A stretch of DNA of 64,000 nucleotides from Flavobacterium sp. 9AF (lineage in GTDB: Bacteria; Bacteroidota; Bacteroidia; Flavobacteriales; Flavobacteriaceae): positions 544,714-608,713 of the forward strand of contig NZ_LR733556.1 in NCBI RefSeq assembly GCF_902506265.1. Direction: 5' to 3'. How positions within the stretch are numbered: position 1 is the first letter of the stretch; the number at the start of each line of letters is the position of its first letter. The notes beneath the pieces are model-generated. The model worked only from the letters and a program-made list of their open reading frames with translations. It was not told where the DNA came from and made no database searches. Position numbers and translations under genes: made by a program. Positions 45,674-55,435 of the stretch are shown here, piece after piece.

Positions 45674-46402
45674 TTACAATTTACAACCACATTCTGGCAA
45701 TTTTTCTTCATCATAAATAAATTCGTAAGAAGATAATTGTATTTTTTCTGATGTAAGTTGCCAAGCTAGCGTTTTATTTTGTATATATTCTCCATAAGTT
45801 AAGCGTTTGTCAAAATTCAAATGAATAATAGTAGCTTTTCCTTCGCTCATAAAATCAGTAAAATCTTTTATAAACGCTATAAATTCTGCTCTTTCCACTT
45901 CATTACCATCCACAGTTATTTTGTTTTCTTTATTAAAATTTATAGTAAGATTAAAATAATTGAAATATAAATCGCTATGTTCTTTTATAAAAAACTTTGA
46001 AAAATCCTTATCAAATTTATATTGAACATCAGTAAAGGGTAAAAAAGCTAAACTTTTAGTAATACTATCAGAATAAGAAAATACATTTATAGCCGCTTCA
46101 TTTGTATGGCTCGAATTTTTCTTTTTATGTTGCAGAAGCTTTATCTCAGGAATAATCAAATCTAAAGTTAATCGTTTATCTATATTAAAAATCCAATTGG
46201 TAGTACTAATACTATTCTTTGTATTAATATTAGCTAAAGTATCTGTATCATTAACTTCATAAAAAAAGTAAATAGGCGAATGATCCTCTATGGTTTTCAT
46301 TACAGACACATCACTTAACGGCAACAACACATCTTCTTTTTTACAAGAAAATAAAATAGGCAATACTAAAAACAGCCCTAACTTGTGTAATCTTAATTTC
46401 AT
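45674..46402 (-). CDS. Hypothetical lipoprotein
   Basis: A 242-residue lipoprotein (lipobox ILFSCKKE) of unrecognised family. It is rich in hydrophobic/charged alternation and ends in a short cysteine motif (LPECGCKL). It starts 15 bp after folP on the same strand and is probably co-transcribed with it; no metabolic link is evident. Confidence 0.75.
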   Translation of the reverse strand: MKLRLHKLGLFLVLPILFSCKKEDVLLPLSDVSVMKTIEDHSPIYFFYEVNDTDTLANINTKNSISTTNWIFNIDKRLTLDLIIPEIKLLQHKKKNSSHTNEAAINVFSYSDSITKSLAFLPFTDVQYKFDKDFSKFFIKEHSDLYFNYFNLTINFNKENKITVDGNEVERAEFIAFIKDFTDFMSEGKATIIHLNFDKRLTYGEYIQNKTLAWQLTSEKIQLSSYEFIYDEEKLPECGCKL

Positions 46403-46417
46403 TATATAAATTTTAAA

Positions 46418-47245
46418 TTAAAAATTCTTTAATTTTTCAAAAATCGTAACACATTCTACAGCTTCTTTCACATCATGTACCCTTAAAATAGAAGTACCCT
46501 TTTGTAAAGCAATCATATGCAACGCAGTAGTTCCATTTAAAGCTTGTTCTGGTTGTGTGTCTAATAATTTATAAAGCATCGATTTTCTTGATATACCTAC
46601 TAAAATAGGTAACTCTAAAAAATGAAAATAATTCAAATATTTCATAATTTCATAATTTTGATCTAGTGTTTTAGCAAACCCAAATCCAGGATCAATAATA
46701 AGATCATTAATATTCAATTGTCTCGCCTTTTCCATTCGTTCAGAAAAATAGAACATCATTTCTTTGCATATGTTTTCATAGTGTGCAAAACCTTGCATCG
46801 TTTTGGGTGTTCCTTTCATATGCATCATCACATATGGTACTTGTAAAGAAGCCACAGTTTCCAACATTTTATCATCGAGTAACCCTGCAGAGATATCGTT
46901 AATTAAACTTGCTCCATGTAAAATAGCTTGTTTAGCAACCTTGCTTCTAAAAGTATCTATAGAAAGTAATATTTCAGGAAATTTAGACAAAATTAAATCG
47001 ATAACAGGCAATAATCGGTTTAATTCTTCCTCCTCAGAAACAAATTCAGCACCCGGTTTACTAGAATAAGCACCTATATCTATAAAAGTAGCCCCTTCAG
47101 TAATCATTTTTTCGACCTGATTTAAGATCGCTATTTCACTTTTATATTTTCCACCATCATAAAAAGAATCGGGTGTGGCATTCAAGATACCCATTACTTT
47201 TGGGACAGATAAATCGATTAAATTACCCTTACAATTAATAGTCAT
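46418..47245 (-). CDS. folP: Dihydropteroate synthase
   Basis: Folate-biosynthesis enzyme of 275 residues that joins p-aminobenzoate to dihydropterin pyrophosphate. The family motifs are MGILNATPDSFYDGG, the pterin-binding DIGAYSSKPGA, LINDISAG, VMMHMKGTPKTMQ, DPGFGFAKT and the C-terminal ILRVHDVKEAVE. Length and motif order are normal. The 306-bp gap upstream (47246-47551) holds no convincing gene. Confidence 0.96.
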   Translation of the reverse strand: MTINCKGNLIDLSVPKVMGILNATPDSFYDGGKYKSEIAILNQVEKMITEGATFIDIGAYSSKPGAEFVSEEEELNRLLPVIDLILSKFPEILLSIDTFRSKVAKQAILHGASLINDISAGLLDDKMLETVASLQVPYVMMHMKGTPKTMQGFAHYENICKEMMFYFSERMEKARQLNINDLIIDPGFGFAKTLDQNYEIMKYLNYFHFLELPILVGISRKSMLYKLLDTQPEQALNGTTALHMIALQKGTSILRVHDVKEAVECVTIFEKLKNF

Positions 47246-47509
47246 AAAAGAGTTTAGTATTTATATACTCTACTTTTCTGAAAATAGAGAGTCTTTTTTA
47301 ATAAGTATGCTATTTATTACACAAAAATAGCTAATTAAAGACTTATATAAGGTTTTTATTGTATGTTTTTAACTAATATAGATTCAAAACTGGATTGGAG
47401 TTTTAATTATAAGTTAGATAAAATGAGGTTCACTAAAATATTCCTTATACCTATAATTTTAATAATATTTAAGTCTTAAAATAGCATGTGTATAAATTAA
47501 AAACTTTCC

Positions 47510-47517
47510 TATATTTG
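47510..47517 (+). promoter_or_regulatory. Promoter -7 element of the comM-like gene
   Basis: TATATTTG is an exact TAnnTTTG match, 34 bases before the ATG at 47552. A clear TTG -33 element is not seen. The rest of the 306-bp gap is AT-rich, with only an 18-codon hydrophobic ORF at 47423-47479 that I do not call a gene. Confidence 0.5.
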
Positions 47518-47551
47518 TACTTATATAAGCCCATTTTTAAAAGTACAAGCC

Positions 47552-49087
47552 ATGTTAGTAAAAGTATTCGGTAGTGCCGTTTTCGGTGTCGAAGCTACCA
47601 CCATTACCGTAGAGGTCAATATTGATAAAGGAATAGGCTACCACTTGGTAGGATTACCTGATTCTGCCATTAAAGAGAGTAGCTATCGTATAGCTGCCGC
47701 GCTTAAAAACAACAACTATTCGTTACCTGGAAAGAAAATTACCATCAATATGGCTCCTGCCGATTTGCGTAAGGAAGGTTCTGCCTATGATTTAACATTA
47801 GCTGTAGGCATTTTAGCCGCATCTGCTCAAATTAAAACCGATTTCATTACCAATTACATCATTATGGGTGAATTATCACTCGATGGTGGTTTGCAACCTA
47901 TAAAAGGGGCTTTGTCAATTGCGATTAAGGCAAAAGAAGAAGGATTTAAAGGCGTTATTTTGCCCATACAAAATGTAAAAGAAGCAGCAGTTGTTGATGG
48001 TATTGATGTATATGGTGTTGAAAATGTTTTACAGGTCATAGATTTTTTTGATGGAAAAGATAATTTATTACCAACAGTAATTGATTGTCAAGAAGAATTT
48101 GCTAAAACATTAGATTTTCCTGAATTTGATTTTTCTGATGTTAAAGGGCAAGAAAGCATCAAAAGGTGTATGGAAATAGCGGCTGCTGGTGGTCATAATA
48201 TTATTCTTATTGGTCCACCCGGATCAGGGAAAACCATGTTAGCCAAAAGACTCCCAAGCATCTTACCTCCTATGACCATGCAAGAAGCATTAGAAACAAC
48301 TAAAATACATTCGGTAGCTGGAAAAGTAAAAGAAACTGGATTGCTTACACAACGGCCTTTTCGTAGTCCACACCATTCTGCAAGTTCAGTTTCACTAGTT
48401 GGAGGCGGAAGTTATCCGCAACCTGGAGAGATTTCATTAGCGCATAATGGGGTTTTGTTTTTGGATGAACTCCCAGAATTTAAAAGAGAAGTATTAGAAG
48501 TAATGCGTCAACCGTTAGAAGATAGAGAAGTGACCATTTCAAGAGCAAAATTTACCATTACTTATCCCTCATCATTTATGTTAGTAGCCAGTATGAATCC
48601 AAGTCCTGGTGGTTATTTTAATGATCCCAATGCACCAGTGTCTAGCACACCTATGGAAATGCAACGCTATTTGAGTAAAATTTCTGGTCCTTTATTAGAT
48701 CGTATTGACATTCATATTGAAGTGACACCCGTTCCTTTTGAAAAATTATCCGATACACGCAAATCTGAAAGTAGTGCAATTATAAGAGAAAGAGTCACTA
48801 AAGCAAGAGAAATTCAATCTGATCGGTTTAAAGAATATAAGAACATACATTATAACGCGCAACTAAGTAGTAAATTAATTAGAGAATATTGTGCGTTAGA
48901 TGAAAACTCTTTGGCATTATTAAAAACTGCAATGGAACGTTTAAATTTATCCGCTAGAGCTTATGATAGAATTTTAAAAGTTTCTAGAACAATTGCTGAT
49001 TTAGATAAATCAATTGCTATTCAATCACATCATATAGCTGAAGCCATACAATATCGAAGTTTAGATAGAGAAGGTTGGTTAGGATAA
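47552..49087 (+). CDS. comM: YifB/ComM-family Mg-chelatase-like AAA+ ATPase
   Basis: A 511-residue protein with an N-terminal LonC/S5-like domain (about 1-165). An AAA+ Mg-chelatase module follows (about 190-400, Walker [10 protein letters not shown], Walker [12 protein letters not shown]). The C-terminal helical domain contains [20 protein letters not shown]. ComM in competent bacteria is a helicase for branch migration during transformation; here the role is taken from the family only. It is well conserved and monocistronic. Confidence 0.93.
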   Translation: MLVKVFGSAVFGVEATTITVEVNIDKGIGYHLVGLPDSAIKESSYRIAAALKNNNYSLPGKKITINMAPADLRKEGSAYDLTLAVGILAASAQIKTDFITNYIIMGELSLDGGLQPIKGALSIAIKAKEEGFKGVILPIQNVKEAAVVDGIDVYGVENVLQVIDFFDGKDNLLPTVIDCQEEFAKTLDFPEFDFSDVKGQESIKRCMEIAAAGGHNIILIGPPGSGKTMLAKRLPSILPPMTMQEALETTKIHSVAGKVKETGLLTQRPFRSPHHSASSVSLVGGGSYPQPGEISLAHNGVLFLDELPEFKREVLEVMRQPLEDREVTISRAKFTITYPSSFMLVASMNPSPGGYFNDPNAPVSSTPMEMQRYLSKISGPLLDRIDIHIEVTPVPFEKLSDTRKSESSAIIRERVTKAREIQSDRFKEYKNIHYNAQLSSKLIREYCALDENSLALLKTAMERLNLSARAYDRILKVSRTIADLDKSIAIQSHHIAEAIQYRSLDREGWLG

Positions 49088-49267
49088 TATTAATTTTAGC
49101 AAAATAAAATAACTAAAAGTAATGTATTATAAATCAAAAATTACTTAAAAGGGGTTAACTAGCAGTAATTTTCACAAGCATTCTTAATGATTTTTTAAAT
49201 CATTAAGCGTAAATAAGTATTGAGCAATCCTACTCAATTTTGTAAAGATTAATTGTAGTAATTTTAC

Positions 49268-49510
49268 TTATGCTGTTTGACGTTGATGTCTTCTATGGTA
49301 AAAATCCATTACCGTAATATTTACATCTTTTAATTCAGGTGTTAAAATGCTTTTTACCCCTCTATAGTTATTGGTCAATTCTAAACCACAACATTTGCAT
49401 TTGTATTCTTTGATGTAAGGTGTTATGTCTTTGGTAGTGATTAACTTATGCCCAAAAACTTTGCATCTCAAGTTTTTGATGATTAAATTACTTTTTTGTA
49501 GAGCATTCAT
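49268..49510 (-). CDS. Small zinc-ribbon-like hypothetical protein
   Basis: An 80-residue protein from the ATG at 49510; an upstream in-frame ATG at 49591 would add 27 poorly supported residues. CKVFGHK and YKCKCCG provide Cys/His pairs like those of small zinc-binding phage-type proteins (DUF1660-like), and the tail is basic (FYHRRHQRQ). No neighbour suggests a role. A perfect 11-bp hairpin (49183-49207) lies between it and the comM end. Confidence 0.55.
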   Translation of the reverse strand: MNALQKSNLIIKNLRCKVFGHKLITTKDITPYIKEYKCKCCGLELTNNYRGVKSILTPELKDVNITVMDFYHRRHQRQTA

Positions 49511-49829
49511 AGTCAGAGTTTTAGTTTGATTGCTAATATAAAACAAATAATCGATTAAAGCAACAAAATAATCGATTAAATGTAAATTCATTATGACTTA
49601 AATGCTATTATTTTGTTAAATAAAAAGTCTAAAACCTTATATAATCAGTCATAGCAAGGGAAATATATTTTTTATTGCAATCAAAAAAAATTATTAAATT
49701 GTTGATTTTTAGATCATTTTTATTCGGAAAATCTAGTTTTTCTATTTTGTTTTGTTAAATTTAATTTGTTAAATTTGGTTTCATCAATTAACAAAACATT
49801 TTTATTTACATTTTATTTTCTTAAAATCA

Positions 49830-50069
49830 TTATATATTTCTTTCATTAGTCAATTCGAAAACGATCTGGTTCTCTTTTAATATTAATTGAATATCATTTA
49901 AAGATAACATAGATTTATGTATAATTAATTTACATAAGTTATGTTCCCTTCTTATGACTTCTAATTCAGTTTTTGAACATCTCGTTGACAATTCATAATT
50001 CAACCAATATAACTGATAATCTGACAAATAACTAATATTAAATTGATAAACACTTGGCTTTGTTTCCAT
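49830..50069 (-). CDS. Small hypothetical protein
   Basis: A 79-residue predominantly helical protein without a signal peptide; no family is recognised. The reading frame is intact and starts at an ATG, but there is no supporting neighbour, so it could be spurious. The 238-bp gap upstream of the preceding small gene (49592-49829) is AT-rich with nothing visible. Confidence 0.45.
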   Translation of the reverse strand: METKPSVYQFNISYLSDYQLYWLNYELSTRCSKTELEVIRREHNLCKLIIHKSMLSLNDIQLILKENQIVFELTNERNI

Positions 50070-50149
50070 CTTAATCTATTTTTAAATTATATAAGTATTT
50101 CTAATTCATTTTCAATTGAATTAAATGATTAAGTTATTGTTTACAGAAA

Positions 50150-50177
50150 AGCTGAATTTGTCAAGCAAGATTCAGCT
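50150..50177 (-). terminator. Hairpin downstream of the DUF4249 gene
   Basis: AGCTGAAT (50150-50157) pairs with ATTCAGCT (50170-50177) across a 12-base loop, with a short T run on the minus strand. It sits 40 bp after the DUF4249 stop codon. Its GCTGAA/TTCAGC arms resemble one arm of the dispersed repeat. Confidence 0.45.
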
Positions 50178-50216
50178 CTCTTTCTAACATCAGATTAATT
50201 TAATATATGAGAAAAC

Positions 50217-51038
50217 TTATTGTATAGCGTAGCTTTTAATATCTACTTCCGATAATCTAAAATAGCCGAAAGCATAATTGTTGAAATTAGTTTGATTTAC
50301 TATATTTCCTCTAACTGCAGCTGGTGTAGTTGGGAAAGGGCTATCATCATTACCTGAAGCTAATAGAATTTTATTGAAATAATCATAATATCTTTTTGAA
50401 ATACCATAAAGCTTAATCTCTAAAACATCTCCTGCAACCAAATCTTTGTTAGAATAAATCATGGTTATTTCGTTTCCTTGTACATTTTCATCATTTTCAA
50501 CTTGATATTGTGGAAAAGCAACTCTATTAGATTTGTGACTGTATAAATAATAATTCTGCTGATTACCGTCATCTTGATAATAACTAGTAATTTCTACTTC
50601 ATCACCACCAAAGCCACCAGCATTATTTTGATTAATTTCATCTAATAAGACTGGAGAAGCAATTAACGTCTCACTTGCAATATAAACCTCTCCATTTAAT
50701 AAAATTGTCAAAGTATAAGTTTCACCAATTACTGGTTGAAAATTATTACAAACATATTCACCTGTGCCTGGCGTTTCTATAAAATCAAAAACTACATTGG
50801 AAGAATTCTCTATTGTTATAATAGCACCAGAAACTATCGGGAAAGTAGTATCATAATATCCCGTTGTAGTTGATAATCTAATTTTTTGTTCATTGCCCGT
50901 ACTACCTTTAACACAATCAATAGATGCATCTATTACCAAGCGTGGTTCAACGGTTTCTAAATCAACGTGAATAACTTCTTCACAAGAAGCTAAAAAAAAC
51001 ATTACTGTTACTGCTAAAATTTTAATTATTTTTTTCAT
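50217..51038 (-). CDS. DUF4249-family outer-membrane lipoprotein
   Basis: A 273-residue lipoprotein (lipobox FFLASCEEV). The opening HVDLETVEPRLVIDASIDC and the Ig-like strands that follow are characteristic of DUF4249. Members are almost always encoded next to a TonB-dependent receptor, as here, 4 bp downstream. The transported substrate is unknown. The divergent LytS/LytTR pair probably controls both genes. Confidence 0.85.
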   Translation of the reverse strand: MKKIIKILAVTVMFFLASCEEVIHVDLETVEPRLVIDASIDCVKGSTGNEQKIRLSTTTGYYDTTFPIVSGAIITIENSSNVVFDFIETPGTGEYVCNNFQPVIGETYTLTILLNGEVYIASETLIASPVLLDEINQNNAGGFGGDEVEITSYYQDDGNQQNYYLYSHKSNRVAFPQYQVENDENVQGNEITMIYSNKDLVAGDVLEIKLYGISKRYYDYFNKILLASGNDDSPFPTTPAAVRGNIVNQTNFNNYAFGYFRLSEVDIKSYAIQ

Positions 51039-51042
51039 TTGC

Positions 51043-53418
51043 TTAGAATTTAAAATTGTACGTTATACTTGGAATAATACCAAAAATGGACATTTTCTTA
51101 GCTTCACTTAAACCTGTGGTCATATTTTGACCAAAGTTGTAAGCTGCTGCATTGTCTCTAGCATATACATTGTAAACACTAAAAACCCATTCGCTTTGCC
51201 ATCCTTTCTTTTTCTCTGGTTTTGGAATATATGTAGCCGATAAATCTAAGTGATGATAGGCTGCCAATGAATCGTCATTTCTAGTTCCATAATTTGCAAC
51301 ACTAATTCCTTGATATTGATATTTACCATTTGGGAAAGTTGCAGCTTTACCTGTCTGATAAGTGAAAATTCCCCCAAACGACCATTTTTTAGTAAGTTGA
51401 TAAGCCCCTGTTATTGAAAGATTATGCGTTTTATCATAATTAGCACGATACCATTCACCATTATTTATACCCGGTTCAAAAGCAGTTCTACCAGGTGTTC
51501 TTTGTTCAGCTCTTGATAAGGTATAAGATAACCAACCTGTAAGTTTGCCAGTATTTTTCTTAGCCATTATTTCTAAACCGTAAGCTCTTGCTTCACCATT
51601 TAATAAAACTCTCTCAATGTTTTTGTTAGCAATCAATTCAGCTCCATCAATATAATCTGCCTTATTTTTAATTTTTTTATAGAATGTTTCTACTTCTAAT
51701 GAATAATCACCATTTTTGAAGTTTCTAAAATATCCTAAAGCAACTTGATCCCCAATTTCAGGTTTTAAAAAATTATCACTTGGTGCCCAAATATCTAATG
51801 GAGAAACTGAAGCAGTGTTAGAAATTAGATGTATGTATTGACTCATTCGGTTATAACTGGCTTTAATTGATTGGTCATCATTTATAGCGTATGAAACAGC
51901 AAATCGAGGTTCTAAATTATTAAAACTTGCTATTTTTTTATTTTTACCATATTTTATTGAACCTGTTGGAGTCGCTTCTTCATAAATTTGATAATCAGTA
52001 TTAAATATTACTGCCTGATTGTTTGCATATGTACTAATTTCATCTTCTCCTAAACGTTGAAAATTGCTATATCTCAAACCGTAATTTATTGATAGCTTTT
52101 CAGATAACTTATGTTCAGCACTTACATATAAAGCATTTTCAAAAGCATATTTTTTTGCTATTTGGTCAGGATTGATACTTGAAGTTTCATCAATTGGATT
52201 TATTGTTCCAGGATTAAAATTGTATTTTATAGAATTTACTCCATAACTTAAAGTTAATTTATTCGACAAGTAATGCTTGAAATCGTATTTAAAATTATAG
52301 TTTTTAACTTCCGATTTCCAATCTATCCCTACAAATCTTAATTTTAATCCATAATCATAATCACTATAAATCAATGATGCATTTGAAAATAATTTATCTG
52401 AAAATATATGATTCCATCTTAGGTTTATAAAGCTATTTCCATAGTTATTGATGAATTGATCATTAAAATTCATTTTATCATATCCTAAATAACCCGAAAC
52501 AAAAACATTATCTTTATCATTGAATTTATAATTAAACTTTGTATTAATATCGTAGAAATAGGCCGAGTTTGGTTCATCTGCTAATTTTAAAAATAAATGA
52601 CCATAAGTTCCTCGCCCAGCAACAACAAAAGAGCTTTTCTCTTTTACAATTGGACCTTCAATAAGTAATCTACTTGAAATCAATCCAATCCCACCACTAA
52701 CATGATAATCATTACTATTTCCTTCTTTTTGATAAATATCCATCACTGAGGATATTCTACCTCCAAAATTTGCTGGAATTCCACCTTTATATAATCTTAA
52801 ATCTTTTATTACATCTGAATTAAATACAGAGAAAAAACCAAATAGATGGGAAGTATTGTAAATTGTAGCTTCATCTAATAAAACTAAATTTCCATCAACT
52901 GAACCTCCTCTTACATTAAATCCTGTTGCTCCTTCTTGTGCGTTTGTAACACCTGGTAATTGCAACACTGATTTTATAACATCAACTTCACCCATAACTG
53001 CAGGCATTTTTTTAATGGTTGCAATTGATAGTTTGTTAACACTCATTTCTGCTTTTTTGATATTTGTTTTATTTACATTAGCAGTAATTACAACTTCATC
53101 AAGACTTGTGCTCTTATAAACCATACTATAGTTCTTTTGCACACTCTGATTTAATACTATTTTCTCTTCGACTGTTCCATAGCCCATGTAAGTTATAAAA
53201 ATAGTATAGATACCTTTAGGAATTGTAATGGAATAAAAACCGTAATTATTAGTCGTTGTACCTGTATTAAGTTCCTTGATGTAAATGCTAACACCTAACA
53301 ATGTTTCATTGTTTTCAATATCGGAAATCGTACCACTTAAAGTTACTTTTTCCTGAGCATTTGATTGTAGTAGAAAAGCAAAAAAGAATAATAAACACAC
53401 CTTGACTTTGTCTTTCAT
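51043..53418 (-). CDS. TonB-dependent receptor with carboxypeptidase-like domain, partner of DUF4249
   Basis: Receptor of 791 residues, shorter than SusC types. A signal peptide (1-21) precedes a carboxypeptidase-regulatory-like domain (about 24-105), a plug (about 115-230, with GATGFNVRGGSVDGNLVLLD) and a barrel ending in IPSITYNFKF. It is not accompanied by SusD, so a polysaccharide substrate is not implied. It is divergent from the second LytS/LytTR system across 260 bp that contain two 21-bp-spaced repeat pairs. Confidence 0.9.
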   Translation of the reverse strand: MKDKVKVCLLFFFAFLLQSNAQEKVTLSGTISDIENNETLLGVSIYIKELNTGTTTNNYGFYSITIPKGIYTIFITYMGYGTVEEKIVLNQSVQKNYSMVYKSTSLDEVVITANVNKTNIKKAEMSVNKLSIATIKKMPAVMGEVDVIKSVLQLPGVTNAQEGATGFNVRGGSVDGNLVLLDEATIYNTSHLFGFFSVFNSDVIKDLRLYKGGIPANFGGRISSVMDIYQKEGNSNDYHVSGGIGLISSRLLIEGPIVKEKSSFVVAGRGTYGHLFLKLADEPNSAYFYDINTKFNYKFNDKDNVFVSGYLGYDKMNFNDQFINNYGNSFINLRWNHIFSDKLFSNASLIYSDYDYGLKLRFVGIDWKSEVKNYNFKYDFKHYLSNKLTLSYGVNSIKYNFNPGTINPIDETSSINPDQIAKKYAFENALYVSAEHKLSEKLSINYGLRYSNFQRLGEDEISTYANNQAVIFNTDYQIYEEATPTGSIKYGKNKKIASFNNLEPRFAVSYAINDDQSIKASYNRMSQYIHLISNTASVSPLDIWAPSDNFLKPEIGDQVALGYFRNFKNGDYSLEVETFYKKIKNKADYIDGAELIANKNIERVLLNGEARAYGLEIMAKKNTGKLTGWLSYTLSRAEQRTPGRTAFEPGINNGEWYRANYDKTHNLSITGAYQLTKKWSFGGIFTYQTGKAATFPNGKYQYQGISVANYGTRNDDSLAAYHHLDLSATYIPKPEKKKGWQSEWVFSVYNVYARDNAAAYNFGQNMTTGLSEAKKMSIFGIIPSITYNFKF

Positions 53419-53452
53419 ATTTAACCGAATTAGATTTTGACTTATTTTTCAG

Positions 53453-53520
53453 CTAAACTATGTTTTTAGATATTTCAAATTATTTCTTTTATACCAAATG
53501 AATTATCTTTTATACCAAAT
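53453..53520 (-). promoter_or_regulatory. Direct-repeat operator and promoter of the TonB-DUF4249 operon
   Basis: CTTTTATACCAAAT occurs identically at 53486-53499 and 53507-53520, exactly 21 bp apart. On the minus strand each reads ATTTGGTATAAAAG. A -7-like TAGTTTAG (53453-53460) follows 28 bp after the proximal GTATAA. This is the two-turn direct-repeat geometry of LytTR operators. Confidence 0.65.
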
Positions 53521-53572
53521 TACCTATTTGTTATCTACATAAAAAAAGTTGAGTGATCCGTTTATTATTAAA

Positions 53573-53639
53573 GTTTGGTATAATAAGTTGGTTATTTTGT
53601 ATAAATTAAAATTATCTTTAACACGATCCTCTAAATTTG
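53573..53639 (+). promoter_or_regulatory. Direct-repeat operator and promoter of the second LytS/LytTR operon
   Basis: GTTTGGTATAA (53573-53583) and ATTTTGTATAA (53594-53604) are 21 bp apart and match the opposite-strand pair at 53486-53520. TAAATTTG (53632-53639), an exact -7 match, starts 27 bp after the second unit. The layout suggests autoregulation by the LytTR protein. Confidence 0.6.
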
Positions 53640-53678
53640 TATTTCAAATACAAAAAACTTGATATAACTCTACTCTTT

Positions 53679-54701
53679 ATGAATGAAAACTTTATATTTC
53701 AATTTTTAAACTTAAAAAAGTATAGGATTTACAGACATTTTTTACTCATCATCTTCTTTTGTTTAGCTCTTTTTAATAGCGAAGCTGAGTATATAGAACC
53801 TTATGAAACTTATAGTAGAATCATTTCTATTGTAATGTTTTTATTATTAGTGTATGGAAACATGTATTTTTTAGTACCGAAATTTTTATTCAAAAATCTT
53901 TATATAAAATATACTTTATCAATTGCTGCAATAATTATTATTGCCACTTTGATTCATAGGAGTAGCAGATATATTTATACTGAAGAGGTTCTTCTGAATA
54001 GTTCTCAACAAGATATAAACCTTTTTTCATTTTCATTTGTAATAATAGTGGTAATTGCAGCTTCAGCGTCTGTAAAATTATTTCAAAAATGGGTATCAAA
54101 TATTCAGCTAATAAGTGAATTAAAGCAAGCTAAAACAAATGCCGAATTAGAACAATTAAAAAATCAGATAAATCCTCATTTTCTGTTTAACATGTTAAAT
54201 AATGCCAATGTATTAACAAAAAAAGATCCAGATAAAGCATCGCAAGTATTAATGAAACTGAGTGACTTACTGCGTTATCAATTATATGATAGCGCTAGAA
54301 ATAAAGTTTTATTAACTTCTGACATTCATTTTTTAGAAGACTTTTTAAATTTGGAAAAAGTTAGAAGGGATAATTTTGATTTTTTAATTTCAAAAGAAGG
54401 AGAATTAAATGGTATTCAAATACCTCCACTACTTTTCATTTCATTTGTAGAAAATGCTGTTAAACATAATAATGATACCTCTAAATCTTCTTTTGTAAAT
54501 TTGTATTTTAATGTTCAAAATAACGAACTTTACTTTAAATGTGAAAATTCTAAGCCTTTGCTCAAAGCGGTTACAAAAACAGGTGGTTTAGGATTAACAA
54601 ATATTAAAAGAAGATTGGAACTATTATATGGTTCTTCTCATCAATTAAGAATTGTAGAAAGTAATGATTTATTTCAAGTAACTTTAACTATAAAATTATG
54701 A
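53679..54701 (+). CDS. LytS-like sensor histidine kinase (second system)
   Basis: Kinase of 340 residues from the ATG at 53679. A TTG at 53637 would overlap the -7 promoter element, so it is rejected. Four hydrophobic segments (within residues about 15-140) are followed by QINPHFLFNMLNNA with phospho-acceptor H167. The ATP-binding part has FISFVENAVKHNN and GGLGLTNIKRRLELLYG. Its stop overlaps the regulator start by 4 bp (ATGA). It has no large sensor domain. Its likely targets are the divergent TonB-DUF4249 genes and its own operon. Confidence 0.88.
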   Translation: MNENFIFQFLNLKKYRIYRHFLLIIFFCLALFNSEAEYIEPYETYSRIISIVMFLLLVYGNMYFLVPKFLFKNLYIKYTLSIAAIIIIATLIHRSSRYIYTEEVLLNSSQQDINLFSFSFVIIVVIAASASVKLFQKWVSNIQLISELKQAKTNAELEQLKNQINPHFLFNMLNNANVLTKKDPDKASQVLMKLSDLLRYQLYDSARNKVLLTSDIHFLEDFLNLEKVRRDNFDFLISKEGELNGIQIPPLLFISFVENAVKHNNDTSKSSFVNLYFNVQNNELYFKCENSKPLLKAVTKTGGLGLTNIKRRLELLYGSSHQLRIVESNDLFQVTLTIKL

Positions 54702-55420
54702 ATTGTATAATTGTAGATGATGAGCCTTTAGCAAGAGAAGCCATGCAAATGCTAATAGAACAATATGGTGAACTTAATTTAATGGGTTCATTCAATAGTG
54801 CTCTTTCGGCAAGCAAGTATATAGAATTTAACACTGTACACTTAATTTTTCTTGATATTCAAATGCCTGGGGTAAATGGAATTGAATTTGCTAGAACAAT
54901 TAATAAAGAAACTTTTGTAATTTTTACGACGGCTTTTTCAGAATTTGCATTAGATAGTTATGAAGTAGATGCTATAGATTATTTAATAAAGCCTGTTAAA
55001 TTTGAGCGTTTTAAAAAAGCAATTGATAAAGCTTTAACCTATTCAAAATTATTTGATTCTGAGTTAAGCAATAATGCCATTGAAAATTTTACTGAAGAAT
55101 ATTTTTTTGTAAAAGCAGATAGAAAAATGTTTAAAGTCTATTTTAATGATATTCAATATATTGAAGGATTAAAAGATTATGTAGTAATTCATACAGAAAG
55201 TCAAAAAATTATCACGGCTATGAATATTAAAACAATAAGTGATTATTTACCTAAAAAATTATTTGTTAGAGTAAGTAAATCATATATAATAAACTCAAAA
55301 TCCATTGAATCTGTCGATAACAACACCGTTTATATAGGTAAGAATGAAATTCCGATTGGTAATGTTTACAGAGATTCTTTCTTTGAAAATTTTGTAACAA
55401 AAAGAATTGTAAGTAGATAA
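54698..55420 (+). CDS. LytTR-family response regulator (second system)
   Basis: Regulator of 240 residues. The receiver domain has DDEP and phospho-acceptor D53 in FLDIQMPG. The C-terminal LytTR domain (about 140-238) has IEGLKDYVVIH and FVRVSKSYIIN. It overlaps the kinase gene and is translationally coupled to it. The paired direct repeats at 53486-53604 are its probable binding sites. Confidence 0.9.
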   Translation: MNCIIVDDEPLAREAMQMLIEQYGELNLMGSFNSALSASKYIEFNTVHLIFLDIQMPGVNGIEFARTINKETFVIFTTAFSEFALDSYEVDAIDYLIKPVKFERFKKAIDKALTYSKLFDSELSNNAIENFTEEYFFVKADRKMFKVYFNDIQYIEGLKDYVVIHTESQKIITAMNIKTISDYLPKKLFVRVSKSYIINSKSIESVDNNTVYIGKNEIPIGNVYRDSFFENFVTKRIVSR

Positions 55421-55435
55421 GAATAACTAAAAAAT

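Noticed and set aside
47423..47479. 18-codon plus-strand ORF encoding a hydrophobic peptide upstream of comM
   Set aside because: It looks like a signal-peptide remnant, but it is too short, has no promoter or homologue I recognise, and could be chance.
49183..49207. Perfect 11-bp A/T-rich hairpin after comM
   Set aside because: No T run follows on the plus strand, so I do not list it as a terminator, though it may still act as one.
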